A stretch of 64,000 nt of DNA. It comes from Nisaea sediminum (lineage in GTDB: Bacteria; Pseudomonadota; Alphaproteobacteria; Thalassobaculales; Thalassobaculaceae). The notes under the pieces were generated by a model that was given only the letters and a program-made list of their open reading frames with translations, was not told the DNA's origin and did not search any database. The stretch spans positions 186,001 through 250,000 of the forward strand of contig NZ_JACZCQ010000003.1 in NCBI RefSeq assembly GCF_014904705.1, in the 5' to 3' direction. The translations under genes and the position numbers were made by a program. Of the stretch, positions 15,831 to 24,889 are shown in pieces; position 1 is the first letter of the stretch; each line of letters begins with the position of its first letter.

Positions 15831-16957
15831 GCCATTCCTTCAAAGCCGCGGTTCTGAGGGCGCCAAACCCGGCGCGGCCCTACGCCGAGCACAAGCCGCT
15901 CTCGCTAGAGACCGTCAGCGTTCCCGCGCCAGGCGAAGGCGAGGTTCTGGTGAAGATCGCAGCGGCGAGCCTTTGCCGCTCGGATCTCTCGGTCATCAAT
16001 GGTGTCCGTGCCTGGCCGATGCCGATCGTTCCGGGACACGAGGCGAGCGGAACCGTTGTCGAAATCGGGCCCGGAGTTAGCTCGGTCGGTGCGGGCGATC
16101 CCGTGGTGCTGGTCTACCAGCCGCAATGCGGCGCCTGCCCCGCCTGCCTCGACGGCGAGGCCCATCTCTGCGGACCGGGTCTGGCGGCGAACCGCAAGGG
16201 CGAACTGCTCTCCGGCGGACCGCGTCTCTCGCTCGGCGGCGCATCGGTGCATCACCATATGGGCCTCTCCGCCTTTGCCGAATATGCGCTGGTTTCCGAG
16301 AAATCCGTCGTGAGGGTCCCTAAAGACCTGCCGCTCGACATCGCCGCGCTCTTCGGCTGCGCCGTCATGTGCGGAGCGGGAACCGTTCTGAATACCGGCG
16401 CGATCAGGGCAGGCGATACGGTCGTCATCGCGGGCGCGGGAGGCGTCGGTCTCAGCGCCCTCCTCGGAGCGCGCGCGGCCGGGGCTTCCCGGATCATCGC
16501 CGTCGATCCGGACCCGGCCAAGCTGGAACATGCGAAACGCCTCGGTGCGAGCGACGTGATCGCCTCCGGGGACCGGAGCGCAGCCGCGGAGGTACTTGAG
16601 CTTACGTCCGGCGGCGTCGATATCGCTTTCGAGACCGCCGGAAAGCTCGGCGCCTTCGAGATCGCCTATGACAGCGCCCGGCGCGGCGGCACCGTCGTCT
16701 CGGTCGGCCTGGTCGATCCGAAGACGCCGTTCCAGCTCGACGTCGCGGCGCTCGTGACCGGCGCCAAGACCGTCAAGGGCTCCTATGTCGGCAGCTGCAA
16801 TCCGCGCACGGACATCCCGCGCTTCATCGCCATGCACCAGCGCGGACTTCTCCCGGTCGAGGAACTGATCACCCACCGGATGCCGCTCTCCGAGGTCAAC
16901 ACGGCGCTCGACCGCATGGAAGATGGCACCGCGATCCGGCAGATCCTGACGCCCTGA
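15827..16957 (+). CDS. Zinc-binding alcohol dehydrogenase family protein (MDR)
   Basis: Medium-chain dehydrogenase of 376 residues. The catalytic zinc ligands are recognisable (ASLCRSDLSV Cys, PGHEASG His-Glu), the structural zinc lobe has four cysteines in QCGACPACLDGEAHLC, and the Rossmann motif is AGAGGVGLS with acidic DPDPAK indicating NAD(H). It oxidises an alcohol or reduces an aldehyde; the substrate is unknown. ATGA overlap with the zinc GTPase makes it a candidate client of that chaperone or a Zur-regulated enzyme, which is inference from context. Confidence 0.88.
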   Translation: MSHSFKAAVLRAPNPARPYAEHKPLSLETVSVPAPGEGEVLVKIAAASLCRSDLSVINGVRAWPMPIVPGHEASGTVVEIGPGVSSVGAGDPVVLVYQPQCGACPACLDGEAHLCGPGLAANRKGELLSGGPRLSLGGASVHHHMGLSAFAEYALVSEKSVVRVPKDLPLDIAALFGCAVMCGAGTVLNTGAIRAGDTVVIAGAGGVGLSALLGARAAGASRIIAVDPDPAKLEHAKRLGASDVIASGDRSAAAEVLELTSGGVDIAFETAGKLGAFEIAYDSARRGGTVVSVGLVDPKTPFQLDVAALVTGAKTVKGSYVGSCNPRTDIPRFIAMHQRGLLPVEELITHRMPLSEVNTALDRMEDGTAIRQILTP

Positions 16958-16970
16958 GACGTGCTGTCTG

Positions 16971-17867
16971 TCAGCCGGCTTTTCCGGAAAGCTCCAGAAC
17001 GAGATAGAGCAGCCCGGGCATGGTCAGGAAACCAAGGACGGTAGAGACGATGACGCAGCCCGCGATGGTCTCCGGTTCCCGGTTGTAGCGGACAGCGAAC
17101 AGATAGGGAAAGATCGCCACCGGCATGCTGGACATCAGGATCACGACGCCGGTTTCCATGTCGCTGGTCCCGAGCAGCCACGCCGCGAGCACGCCTGCGC
17201 CGAAGCCGACCACCAGCCGCAATAACGCGACGCCGAGGCTGTCCAGCAGGTTGGAAAGCCGCAACTTGGCGAGCGATACGCCGAGCGTCATGAGCAGCAG
17301 CGGAATGCACATGCCGCCCATCAGGTCAGCGGTGTCGATAAGCCATTTCGGCACGTCGATCCCGCCGAAGATGCAGACCAGCGCGGCCGCGACCGAATAG
17401 ATGATCGGGTTGCGGGTGAGCGAGCCGACACCGAATTTTCCGGAAGCGATCCCGTTGCCGACAGTGAACATGGTGACGGCCTGCACGGCGAAATAAGAAA
17501 TCCCCAGCGCCAGACCTTCCTGACCGAAAGCGAAGAGGCAGAGCGGCAGGCCGATATTGCCGACATTCGGAAACATCAGGGCCGGCAGGAAGGCGCGCTG
17601 CGATTTCCGCCAGAGAAAGAGTGCCGGCACGATCACGGCCACCGTTACCGCGACAACCAAGGCACTGCCCGCACCGATCCGCAGCAGCGAGTCGATCGAG
17701 AGTTCCAGACCGACCAGGGTTCCGAAGACCAGGCAAGGCGTACCGATCAGAGTCACCATGGAGGTCACGGACTCGTTGTCGAACGGCAGCTTCAACCGTG
17801 CCCACAGGATGCCGAAGGCCGAGCAGATGAAAACCGGGGCGATGATCGCGAACAGTTGGTAGAGCAT
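16971..17867 (-). CDS. AEC family transporter (auxin efflux carrier-like permease)
   Basis: Integral membrane transporter of 298 residues with about ten hydrophobic helices in two five-helix repeats. The N-terminus reads APVFICSAFGILWAR and the second repeat contains LLLMTLGVSLAKLRL, both typical of the AEC family. Family members move dicarboxylates or other organic anions; the substrate here is unknown. It is a single gene, convergent with the dehydrogenase at 16957 (13-bp gap). Its start lies 48 bp downstream of the neighbouring minus-strand gene's stop, so read-through from that gene is possible. Confidence 0.85.
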   Translation of the reverse strand: MLYQLFAIIAPVFICSAFGILWARLKLPFDNESVTSMVTLIGTPCLVFGTLVGLELSIDSLLRIGAGSALVVAVTVAVIVPALFLWRKSQRAFLPALMFPNVGNIGLPLCLFAFGQEGLALGISYFAVQAVTMFTVGNGIASGKFGVGSLTRNPIIYSVAAALVCIFGGIDVPKWLIDTADLMGGMCIPLLLMTLGVSLAKLRLSNLLDSLGVALLRLVVGFGAGVLAAWLLGTSDMETGVVILMSSMPVAIFPYLFAVRYNREPETIAGCVIVSTVLGFLTMPGLLYLVLELSGKAG

Positions 17868-17914
17868 GCGGACGGATCCGGGAAATGCGGGCAGCGCGCT
17901 AGATAAACCAGCCG

Positions 17915-19174
17915 TCAGGCACGGTCCAGAAATCCTTTTCGCGCGAGAACGGAGGGTACCGGCACGCCGAAGCCGTGCGCGTGGGCGTAGAAATCGTGAT
18001 TGTCCTTCTGCATGACCGGATCAGACATCAGCCGTTGCTCATACGCCAGGCCCAGAGTCCGGAAGCTGTGGAGCGCGTCCGTATCCGGGACGCCCTCCGT
18101 CCCGTCACGGTCGCGGGCGATCATGATCCGGGCCGCCTCCTCCAGTTCCTCTTCGCCGTTTTCCCGGATCTCGACGCCCATTTCCGCGAAGACCTCGCCG
18201 CTCCCCACCGCCGGGAGCCCCCGATCCAGGATCTCCTCGTAGGACAACCGCGTACCGTCGCCGGACGAAACGTAATCCTTGAAAAGCAGCAGGTCGTTCT
18301 TCAGCGGCAGACGCAGGAGCTCGTAGACGAGATTGACCGTCGCCGCCGGGCGTCCGAAGGCCCGGACGAGCGCTTCCGGCCCGGAGGCCTGGTTGAAGGC
18401 AAAGGCGCAGCGGGCGGAGAGGAAGATGTCCAGTGCCTGGCTGTAACCGGGATGCCGCGGCACATCGACGGCCTCGCGCGGCACACCGCTCATGGGGATG
18501 CCGTTGCTGTCGCCGAGGCGGAAGACCCAGTAGCCGGCCTCGGTGAAGCGGCGGATCGCCTGCGTGTAAGTGCGGATATCGGCGCATCGAAACGCGTGGT
18601 GCGCCTTTTCCGGCAGATAGCTCATATCCCTGGTATGCAACATGACGAAGGGCGCCCCCTCCGGCATACCGGCCGCGGCGACAAATTCCTCGCCGCGCTC
18701 CCGGATCCCGTCCGGAAGCTCGTAATGACGGATCTCGCCTCCCGCCACGGCATGACGCCCGAAGTCCCGGACGACGCGCTGCGGCGAAGCGAGGCAAAGA
18801 TGAAAAAGCTTCAGGTCGAGGATACCGCCGTCGAGAAACCCGAGCAGCGGCAGGATCGGATCGGAGGTCGGAACGTGAACGAACTCGGGTCCTGGACATT
18901 GCAGGATGAAGGGATTGTAGCCGGCGCCGCTTCCCTCCCCGGTCACCAGAAGGATACGGTCGTAATGCGGACCGTAGAGAGTCTTCACGAAGAACGGCTC
19001 CATCGCCGTGTGCCCGATGCGGTCGACCTGCGCCAGGATATAGACCAGCGTGCGCCGTCCCTCTTCAAGGTGAGGCAAAACCGTCTGGAAGAGCCGCTGC
19101 ATCGTCTCCTGCTTGCCGAACTCGGCGCGCAGGTTTTCCAGCAGCCTCGCATCGTCTTCCGGAAACGTCGTCAT
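17915..19174 (-). CDS. TIGR04372-like putative glycosyltransferase
   Basis: Soluble protein of 419 residues resembling the TIGR04372 family of putative surface-carbohydrate glycosyltransferases. Seen in sequence: FVMLHTRDMSYLPEKAHH, IRTYTQAIRRFTEAGYWVFRLGDSNGIPM, and a C-terminal segment SARCAFAFNQASGPEALVRAFGRP that looks like a nucleotide-sugar-binding GT-B domain. ATG 19174 is chosen because GGGGAGAG lies about 9 nt upstream; the open frame continues to 19231. No cell-surface polysaccharide genes flank it. The family assignment comes from remembered motifs and is moderately sure. Confidence 0.62.
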   Translation of the reverse strand: MTTFPEDDARLLENLRAEFGKQETMQRLFQTVLPHLEEGRRTLVYILAQVDRIGHTAMEPFFVKTLYGPHYDRILLVTGEGSGAGYNPFILQCPGPEFVHVPTSDPILPLLGFLDGGILDLKLFHLCLASPQRVVRDFGRHAVAGGEIRHYELPDGIRERGEEFVAAAGMPEGAPFVMLHTRDMSYLPEKAHHAFRCADIRTYTQAIRRFTEAGYWVFRLGDSNGIPMSGVPREAVDVPRHPGYSQALDIFLSARCAFAFNQASGPEALVRAFGRPAATVNLVYELLRLPLKNDLLLFKDYVSSGDGTRLSYEEILDRGLPAVGSGEVFAEMGVEIRENGEEELEEAARIMIARDRDGTEGVPDTDALHSFRTLGLAYEQRLMSDPVMQKDNHDFYAHAHGFGVPVPSVLARKGFLDRA

Positions 19175-19314
19175 GTCCGCTCTCTCCCCGGGCGAAGCGG
19201 TACCATGATACGGGTCGGCAGGGAATGGCACCCGTTCAGGCGCACGCCGTTGCGCACTCTCCGGCTTTGTGGCATTCCGCTCTGGCTTACACGCGACAGG
19301 GAGGAGCGAGGCGC

Positions 19315-19929
19315 ATGTTTTTCGAGCCGGGCAAGCACAAGGAACACGGTTTCACCTTCGATCCGTTCAAGGCCACGATTTCGCCGCGGCCGATCGGCTG
19401 GATCTCGACTCTGGACGAGAACGGTGTGACCAACCTCGCGCCCTACAGCTTCTTCAATGCGGTCTCCTGGGCCCCGCCCTGCGTGATCTTCTCCAGTGGC
19501 TCGCGGCCGGACGGCTCGCCGAAGGACAGCCAGCTGAATGCCGAGAAGACCGGCGAATTCGTCTGCAACATCGTCGGCGCCGCGCAGGCGAAACAGATGA
19601 ACGAAACGGCGATCCACTTCCCGCACGGCACCGACGAGATGCAGCACGCCGGTCTCGAAGGCCTGCCCTCCCAGTACGTGAAGCCGCTCCGCGTGAAGGA
19701 CGCGCCGGTGCATCTCGAATGCAAGTACCTGCGCACCATCGAACTGCCGACGGAAAGCGCGACCGCGCGCAACTGCATCGTGCTCGGACAGGTGGTCGGC
19801 ATCCATATCGACGAGAAATACGTCGCCGACGGCCGTCTCGACGTCACCAAGTACCAGCCGGTCGGCCGTCTCGGATACATGGACTATTGCGCCGTTTCCA
19901 AAGTCTTCGAGATGAACCGGCCGGACTGA
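19315..19929 (+). CDS. Flavin reductase family protein (FMN-binding split barrel)
   Basis: FMN-binding protein of 204 residues in the flavin reductase/DIM6-NTAB group. SPRPIGWISTLDENGVTNLAPYSFFNAVSWAPP is the conserved barrel start, and GEFVCNIVG and YQPVGRLGYMDYC follow at the expected positions. Such proteins supply reduced flavin to monooxygenases or bind FMN in redox enzymes. ATG 19315 is preceded by GGGAGGAG. It stands alone and is divergent from the glycosyltransferase-like gene (140 bp apart); no partner oxygenase is visible nearby. Confidence 0.85.
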   Translation: MFFEPGKHKEHGFTFDPFKATISPRPIGWISTLDENGVTNLAPYSFFNAVSWAPPCVIFSSGSRPDGSPKDSQLNAEKTGEFVCNIVGAAQAKQMNETAIHFPHGTDEMQHAGLEGLPSQYVKPLRVKDAPVHLECKYLRTIELPTESATARNCIVLGQVVGIHIDEKYVADGRLDVTKYQPVGRLGYMDYCAVSKVFEMNRPD

Positions 19930-20053
19930 CCGTCCCGGTCGCTCAGCGGCCGCGAGGGATGACTTCACATTGACCGCTTCTCACGCGTCGACCTGATACC
20001 GCGACCGGCAGCCGCCGTCGCGGTCGGGGACGATGCGGAGACGGAGCAGTCGC

Positions 20054-22222
20054 GTGAGGAAAATCTCGGTCGATCACAAACGCAATCTCGACAGTGCGGT
20101 CACGGGCCAGCTTCTGAAGATCACATCGATCCGGAACGAGCTCGAGAGCTACACGACCGCCTTCATCAAGGCGTTCAATGCGGACAATGTGCCCCTCTTC
20201 CCGGCACCCGCGAAACAGGTCACGCTCGCGAAACTGACCTCGCTCAGCGTCAAGGGCGGCCTCGGGATCGAGAATCTCGAAGCCCAGGCGACAAACCAGC
20301 CCCCGAACAGGCTGGTCTGGAACAATTATGCGGGTGACGCGGACTTCAATCTGCTGATCGAAAAAGAGGCCTATCCGCCCGGCCTCACCACCGGCGCGGT
20401 GATGGCCTCCGTCGGCCAGCGCATCAAGATGCTGCTCGCCGAGACGATCGGTACGACGCGCTTCGCCAACCTCACCCAGATCCTCTCGAACCAGACCCTG
20501 CAGGCCCCGCTCTATCTCTGCAATCAGGTCGAGGCGCTCGCTCATCTCGTCGACTTTCTCTCGCAGGACCTGACACCACCGATCGACGGCGCGAACTTCC
20601 CGGTGAACGCCGACGCCCTGACCATCGCCAAATGCCTGTCCGGGCTCGAACCGGCGCTTTCAGGGATCCGCGGCCCCGATATCCAGCGCGCCTTCCAGGC
20701 GATCACGGCGAGTTCCGGCAACCAGCTTCTGGTCTATCGCGACCGCGAGGAAAAGCTGTTCTTCGTGTCCGACGTCGGGCGGGTGAAGTCCGAATGGTTC
20801 GACGTGGATTACAGCTTCTTCCCCTATGCCCCCGGCCGCATGGACGGCCTCGGCTTCGAGGTGACCGAACTGGCGATCGCGCAGCAGCGTGCACGCGAGG
20901 TGAACCGCACCAAGCTGCCTTACGACATCTTCAAGGTCGTGACCTCGGACTTCACCTACACCGAGTCCGAACGCACGATGAAGGAGCTCGGCCCGTTCGA
21001 CGATTTTCTCTATACGGCCGAATTCGAGACCCGCGAGCAGAAGCGCCCGAAATCGCCCTATAACCTCTCGCTTTACGCCAACAACCTGATCGACGATTTC
21101 GACCTGATCCGCACGGCCTTGAGGTTTCCGGGCATCTCGGTCAGCCAGCCGAAGGATATCGCCAAGGACGATTACCGGGCCGATGTCGGACACGGCGCGG
21201 CGAAATGCGAATTCGTCGACGTCGCCATCCCGCGCATCGCCTCGCCCGAATGGTTCTACCTGCAAGACCGGGTCTATTACGACAAAATCCCGGCGAACCC
21301 GCAGCCCAATCAGGCCTACGTCAAGGTCTGCAACTGGGAATACCAGTGCGAGGAGAACCTCAACCTGCTGATCGAGCTTGCCGCGGGGCAGAGTCACAGC
21401 GCACACAAGTCCGGCAAGCGGATCGACCGGCTGATCACGGCCTGGAACCATTGCAACATGGCCACGGTCTTCCCGCGTTCGGGCGGCAACGCAAAGCTGC
21501 CGAACGACGTCTCGTTCGAGGCGCCGGCTCTTCTCGTTTCCAACTTCGCCGACGACTACGAACGGCTTTACGGCTTCCACCCCCTTCCCGACGAGTTCTA
21601 CGTCCAGGTATTCGAACCGCTCTTCCTGTTCCACCAGGCGCTCGCGGCCTGTCAGATCAAGCCGAACGACACGACGAGAAAAGCCGTCGTCACCGCGGCC
21701 GGCGTGCTCGGCCAGACCGGCCTCTCCAAGATGGCTTGCGGCGCCCAGAACGCCGAAGCGCCGATCGTGTCGGGCCTCCGGACGCTTGTGGATGCGGAGC
21801 AGCTCTCATGCGACTGGGCTCTGGCCGCACTGCTGACACTGAAGGCGAGCCGGATCGGCGACAGGATATGGTTTCCCATCAGCATGAAAGCGGAAGTGAA
21901 GGATGCCAATGCCGTCAACAACGCCAATCTGGGGCTGCCACAGGCGAATGACTGCGACATCATTTTCGCCACGCGCACCGGCGGCCTGCCGAGCCAGTGG
22001 CTCACCCTGACCCTCATCCCTCAAGGCGTCGACGGCACGACCCCGATCGATTTCACCGGCCCGCTCGTGCGCGCGAACCAGCGGCTGATCAACAAGGTGC
22101 GGGAGAACCTGCTGCATTCGAACAACCAGATGCTGCGCATCGCCTACGGGCAGATCCTGAATGTCCTGCTCAGGGCAAACGCCGACAGCTATCTCGACAA
22201 CATCATCCCACTCGACGGCTGA
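20054..22222 (+). CDS. Large uncharacterised protein, 722 aa
   Basis: I do not recognise a family. The protein is soluble, without signal peptide, membrane helices, Walker motifs or repeats. Early part: VTGQLLKITSIRNELESYTTAF and AFNADNVPLFPAP. Middle: an aromatic-rich segment (VKSEWFDVDYSFFPYAPGRMDGLGFEVTEL). Late part: FHPLPDEFYVQVFEPLFLFHQAL and a C-terminal helical end LIPQGVDGTTPIDFTGP. Base composition matches the neighbours, so it appears native. GTG 20054 is preferred (ACGGAG 7 nt upstream); ATG 20033 is possible. It stands alone between flavin reductase and the convergent SCO1 operon. A structural or secreted-effector role is possible, but nothing demonstrates it. Confidence 0.7.
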   Translation: MRKISVDHKRNLDSAVTGQLLKITSIRNELESYTTAFIKAFNADNVPLFPAPAKQVTLAKLTSLSVKGGLGIENLEAQATNQPPNRLVWNNYAGDADFNLLIEKEAYPPGLTTGAVMASVGQRIKMLLAETIGTTRFANLTQILSNQTLQAPLYLCNQVEALAHLVDFLSQDLTPPIDGANFPVNADALTIAKCLSGLEPALSGIRGPDIQRAFQAITASSGNQLLVYRDREEKLFFVSDVGRVKSEWFDVDYSFFPYAPGRMDGLGFEVTELAIAQQRAREVNRTKLPYDIFKVVTSDFTYTESERTMKELGPFDDFLYTAEFETREQKRPKSPYNLSLYANNLIDDFDLIRTALRFPGISVSQPKDIAKDDYRADVGHGAAKCEFVDVAIPRIASPEWFYLQDRVYYDKIPANPQPNQAYVKVCNWEYQCEENLNLLIELAAGQSHSAHKSGKRIDRLITAWNHCNMATVFPRSGGNAKLPNDVSFEAPALLVSNFADDYERLYGFHPLPDEFYVQVFEPLFLFHQALAACQIKPNDTTRKAVVTAAGVLGQTGLSKMACGAQNAEAPIVSGLRTLVDAEQLSCDWALAALLTLKASRIGDRIWFPISMKAEVKDANAVNNANLGLPQANDCDIIFATRTGGLPSQWLTLTLIPQGVDGTTPIDFTGPLVRANQRLINKVRENLLHSNNQMLRIAYGQILNVLLRANADSYLDNIIPLDG

Positions 22223-22229
22223 CGCGGCA

Positions 22230-22802
22230 TCACCCAGAGAGATATTTGCGCAGCACCTCGGCCATCCTCTCCGGCGTCGTGCCGCGCGGGAACATGGTGA
22301 CGAAGCGGCCGTCGGGCCCCATCAGGTAGGTCAGGGTCGAATGGTCGACGAGGTAATCGGCCTCCGCCGCCCCGTCGAGCCGGAACTTCCGGCGATGGAC
22401 GCGGTAGGCTTTCGCAGCCGCGGCGACTTCCGCCTCTGTTCCCGTCAGGCCCATCAGGGCCGGATGGAACGCATCGGTGAAGGCGCCAAGCGTCTCCCAC
22501 CTGTCGCGTTCGGGGTCGACGGAGATCAGCAAAGGCTGAACCCGTTCCACCAACGGCCCGAGACTGTCCAGCGCCTGCCCCATGACGGCAAGGTCGGTCG
22601 GGCAAATGTCCGGACAATAGGAATAGCCGAAATAGACCAGCATGAACTTTCCGGTATAGCTCTCCGGCCCCACCCTCGCGCCGGTCTCGTCGGTCAGCGA
22701 GAACGGGCCGCCGAACAGCGATGGCAGATCCGCACCGCGCGCCGCTGGCGCACCGGACAGCAGGATCAGAGCGAGAACTATGCCGTGGAATAGCCGCCTC
22801 AC
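22230..22802 (-). CDS. SCO1/SenC family copper metallochaperone
   Basis: Periplasmic thioredoxin-fold protein of 190 residues. GTG 22802 gives a signal peptide (VRRLFHGIVLALILL, cleavage after ARGA). The copper-binding CxxxC is in YFGYSYCPDICPTDL and the conserved histidine in YLVDHSTLTYLMGPDG. SCO proteins deliver copper to the CuA site of cytochrome c oxidase or control thiol redox state. It is last in a three-gene operon of exported proteins, starting 10 bp after the preceding stop, which suggests those two also work in metal or redox handling. The 3' end is convergent with the 722-aa gene, 7 bp apart. Confidence 0.93.
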   Translation of the reverse strand: MRRLFHGIVLALILLSGAPAARGADLPSLFGGPFSLTDETGARVGPESYTGKFMLVYFGYSYCPDICPTDLAVMGQALDSLGPLVERVQPLLISVDPERDRWETLGAFTDAFHPALMGLTGTEAEVAAAAKAYRVHRRKFRLDGAAEADYLVDHSTLTYLMGPDGRFVTMFPRGTTPERMAEVLRKYLSG

Positions 22803-22812
22803 GGCAGCCCCC

Positions 22813-23340
22813 CTACTCGGCCGCCGGCGGCGGAACCAGATCCGGCCGCCCGACCTTGCCATAGGTGCCGATGACATCTTTCGTCTGAGGGTCGCGGCGG
22901 AACCAGCGCTTCGCGTCCGTGGCGCCGTTACGCTTCTTCCAGTCCTTCGCGAAGGCGGTCGCCTGGATCCAGTCCTCCGCGCCCGGCTTGCGGTGCTTCT
23001 GCAGCATGTAGATGACCATCGAGGGGTGGGTGATGATCAGTCCGTCGACCTCGACCCGTCCGCCGCAATAGGGCAGCAGATCGAGGGTCGCTCCGGCAAA
23101 AAGCGTGTTGCTCTTCACCGCCATCAGCAGCCGCCCGTCGTCCCGCAGAAGGCCGAGCTGGCGCTTGCCGCCGCCGCAATTCTCCGGACAGTCGCCGCTC
23201 AGTTCGCAGAGCATGTCGACGACACGCGCCTCGAACTGCGCCGTCATCTCGCCGTCGATGCCCCATTTCTGCGCCGCGTGCGAAGGTGCGGAAACGGCGA
23301 GGACGAACGGCAGGAGCAGCAACAGAAAGTGCCGGGCCAT
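22813..23340 (-). CDS. Uncharacterised exported Cys-containing protein
   Basis: Exported protein of 175 residues; signal peptide MARHFLLLLLPFVLAVSAPSHA. The mature part contains LCELSGDCPENCGGGKRQLG with three or four cysteines in a compact cluster and a further PYCGGRVEVDGLI. VYVIY-type segments and YMLQKHRKPG follow. Family not recognised. Clustered cysteines and its position between another exported Cys protein and SCO1 suggest metal binding or thiol redox work in the periplasm; this is inference. Start ATG 23340 lies 2 bp after the stop of the upstream gene. Confidence 0.7.
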   Translation of the reverse strand: MARHFLLLLLPFVLAVSAPSHAAQKWGIDGEMTAQFEARVVDMLCELSGDCPENCGGGKRQLGLLRDDGRLLMAVKSNTLFAGATLDLLPYCGGRVEVDGLIITHPSMVIYMLQKHRKPGAEDWIQATAFAKDWKKRNGATDAKRWFRRDPQTKDVIGTYGKVGRPDLVPPPAAE

Positions 23341-23342
23341 GC

Positions 23343-23774
23343 TCACATCCCCCACGGCTGGATGCCGAACTTCTCGTGCGTGAGATCGACCACGCCCTGG
23401 TCGTCCGCCACCTGCGTCACCAGCAGGTAATTCACCCCGTCCCGCCGGATCAGGTCGCCGTCGACCGTGACCTTGTGGCTCTGGATTTTCACCATGGAGG
23501 GGTTGGAAACGCTCCGCGTGTCGGCCTCGACCCGGAGCACGACATAGAGCGTGCCGTCCTCGGCCCGGATGCTGACCGGGATGCCGCCGACCGCGCACCA
23601 GACCGCGCACTGATAATGTGCAGAGCCGCGCGCATACATGATCTCGGTGACGTAGCACCAGGTATCGATCAGCTCGCCCTCGACGCGGATCCGTTCGACC
23701 GGCTCGGCGCGCGCACTCTGCAGAGACGCGGCGAGGAAGAGAACGGCAAGGGCAATACGGGCGAACCTCGGCAT
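23343..23774 (-). CDS. Uncharacterised exported protein with H-x3-C-x3-C motif
   Basis: Exported protein of 143 residues; signal peptide MPRFARIALAVLFLAASLQSARA. The mature N-terminus has ELIDTWCYVTEIM followed by GSAHYQCAVWCAVGGIPV. This layout of one Cys, then H-x3-C-x3-C and G-x-P, resembles small periplasmic proteins of unknown function seen near copper or respiratory genes. The rest is beta-rich (VSIRAEDGTLYVVLRV). First gene of the SCO1 operon. I infer metal or heme handling; there is no direct evidence. Confidence 0.72.
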   Translation of the reverse strand: MPRFARIALAVLFLAASLQSARAEPVERIRVEGELIDTWCYVTEIMYARGSAHYQCAVWCAVGGIPVSIRAEDGTLYVVLRVEADTRSVSNPSMVKIQSHKVTVDGDLIRRDGVNYLLVTQVADDQGVVDLTHEKFGIQPWGM

Positions 23775-23904
23775 GTGGACTCCGGACCTCGAGCGGCCCG
23801 CCCGGGAGACCGGGCGGGTCATTGATCTATTGTGCCGAGACTATAGCGCCAAGTCCGCTTCACCCCAGGTGACGAGAACGTGAGGGAGGGGAACCGGAAC
23901 CGCC

Positions 23905-24852
23905 CTACTCCGCCGCGTCGGCGAGTTCCGGCGGCAGCTCGACGCCGGTCTGACTGGCGATGATGCCGTAATGCTCGATCCGGCGGTGCTTGGCGTAGTT
24001 GAACACCGTCTCCTTGCCCATCTTCGCGAGATCAAGATCGGCCGAATAGGTGATCAGCTCGTCATCGACCGAGGAGACCTGGGAGACGATCTCGCCCGAA
24101 GGCTGGATGATGCAGGACCCGCCGATCAGCATGCAGCCGTCCTCCATGCCCGCCTTGGCGACGCCGACGACGAAGCAGGAATTCATGTAGGCATTGGCCT
24201 GCATGGTCAGATGGTTGTGGAACATGCGGAGATGGTTCGGCTCGAAGGCCGAGGTGTTCACGTCCGGCGTGTTGTAGCCGAGCACGATCAGCTCGGCGCC
24301 TTTCAGGCTCATCACCCTATAGGTCTCCGGCCAGCGGCGGTCGTTGCAGATCGCCATGCCGATGATGCCGCCCTGCTGGCGCCAGACCCCGAAGCCGAGA
24401 TCGCCCGGCTCGAAATAGCGCTTCTCGAGATGCTGCCAGGGGCGCTTCGGATCGAATTCCGAGTGCCCCGGCAGATGCACCTTGCGGTACTTCCCGGTGA
24501 TCTTGCCGGTCTCGTCGACCAGGATCGCGGTGTTGTAGCGGTGCCCGTCCGGCGTCAGCTCGGCATAGCCGAGATAGAAACCAATGCCGCGCTTGGAGGC
24601 CTCCTCAAAGAGCGGCCGCGTCTCCGGCCCGGGCATCTCGCGCTCGAAATGGTGATCCATCTTCGAGATATCTTCCTCGTAGTAGCGCGGGAAGAAGGTC
24701 GTCAGTGCGAGCTCCGGGAAGACGACGAAATTGCAGCCGCGGTCGCCCGCCTGTTTCAGCAGCTCGATCATACGCTTGACGGCGCTGGCGCGGGACTCCT
24801 CCGGCGCGATCGGGCCGAGCTGGGCGGCGCCGATGGTCAGGATGCGGGACAT
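23905..24852 (-). CDS. N-carbamoyl amino acid hydrolase (nitrilase superfamily)
   Basis: Carbon-nitrogen hydrolase of 315 residues. The Glu-Lys-Cys triad is visible: FPELAL (Glu), YRKVHLPG (Lys) and GMAICNDRRWPE (Cys), the last being characteristic of D-carbamoylases and related ureidopropionases. It hydrolyses N-carbamoyl amino acids or N-carbamoyl-beta-alanine to the amine, CO2 and ammonia. RBS AGAGGAG precedes ATG 24852. It follows dihydropyrimidinase by 37 bp, so together they perform the last two steps of reductive pyrimidine or hydantoin breakdown. Confidence 0.9.
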   Translation of the reverse strand: MSRILTIGAAQLGPIAPEESRASAVKRMIELLKQAGDRGCNFVVFPELALTTFFPRYYEEDISKMDHHFEREMPGPETRPLFEEASKRGIGFYLGYAELTPDGHRYNTAILVDETGKITGKYRKVHLPGHSEFDPKRPWQHLEKRYFEPGDLGFGVWRQQGGIIGMAICNDRRWPETYRVMSLKGAELIVLGYNTPDVNTSAFEPNHLRMFHNHLTMQANAYMNSCFVVGVAKAGMEDGCMLIGGSCIIQPSGEIVSQVSSVDDELITYSADLDLAKMGKETVFNYAKHRRIEHYGIIASQTGVELPPELADAAE

Positions 24853-24889
24853 CAAAGTGCTCCTCTGTTCGAAACTTATTCTGAACTGA

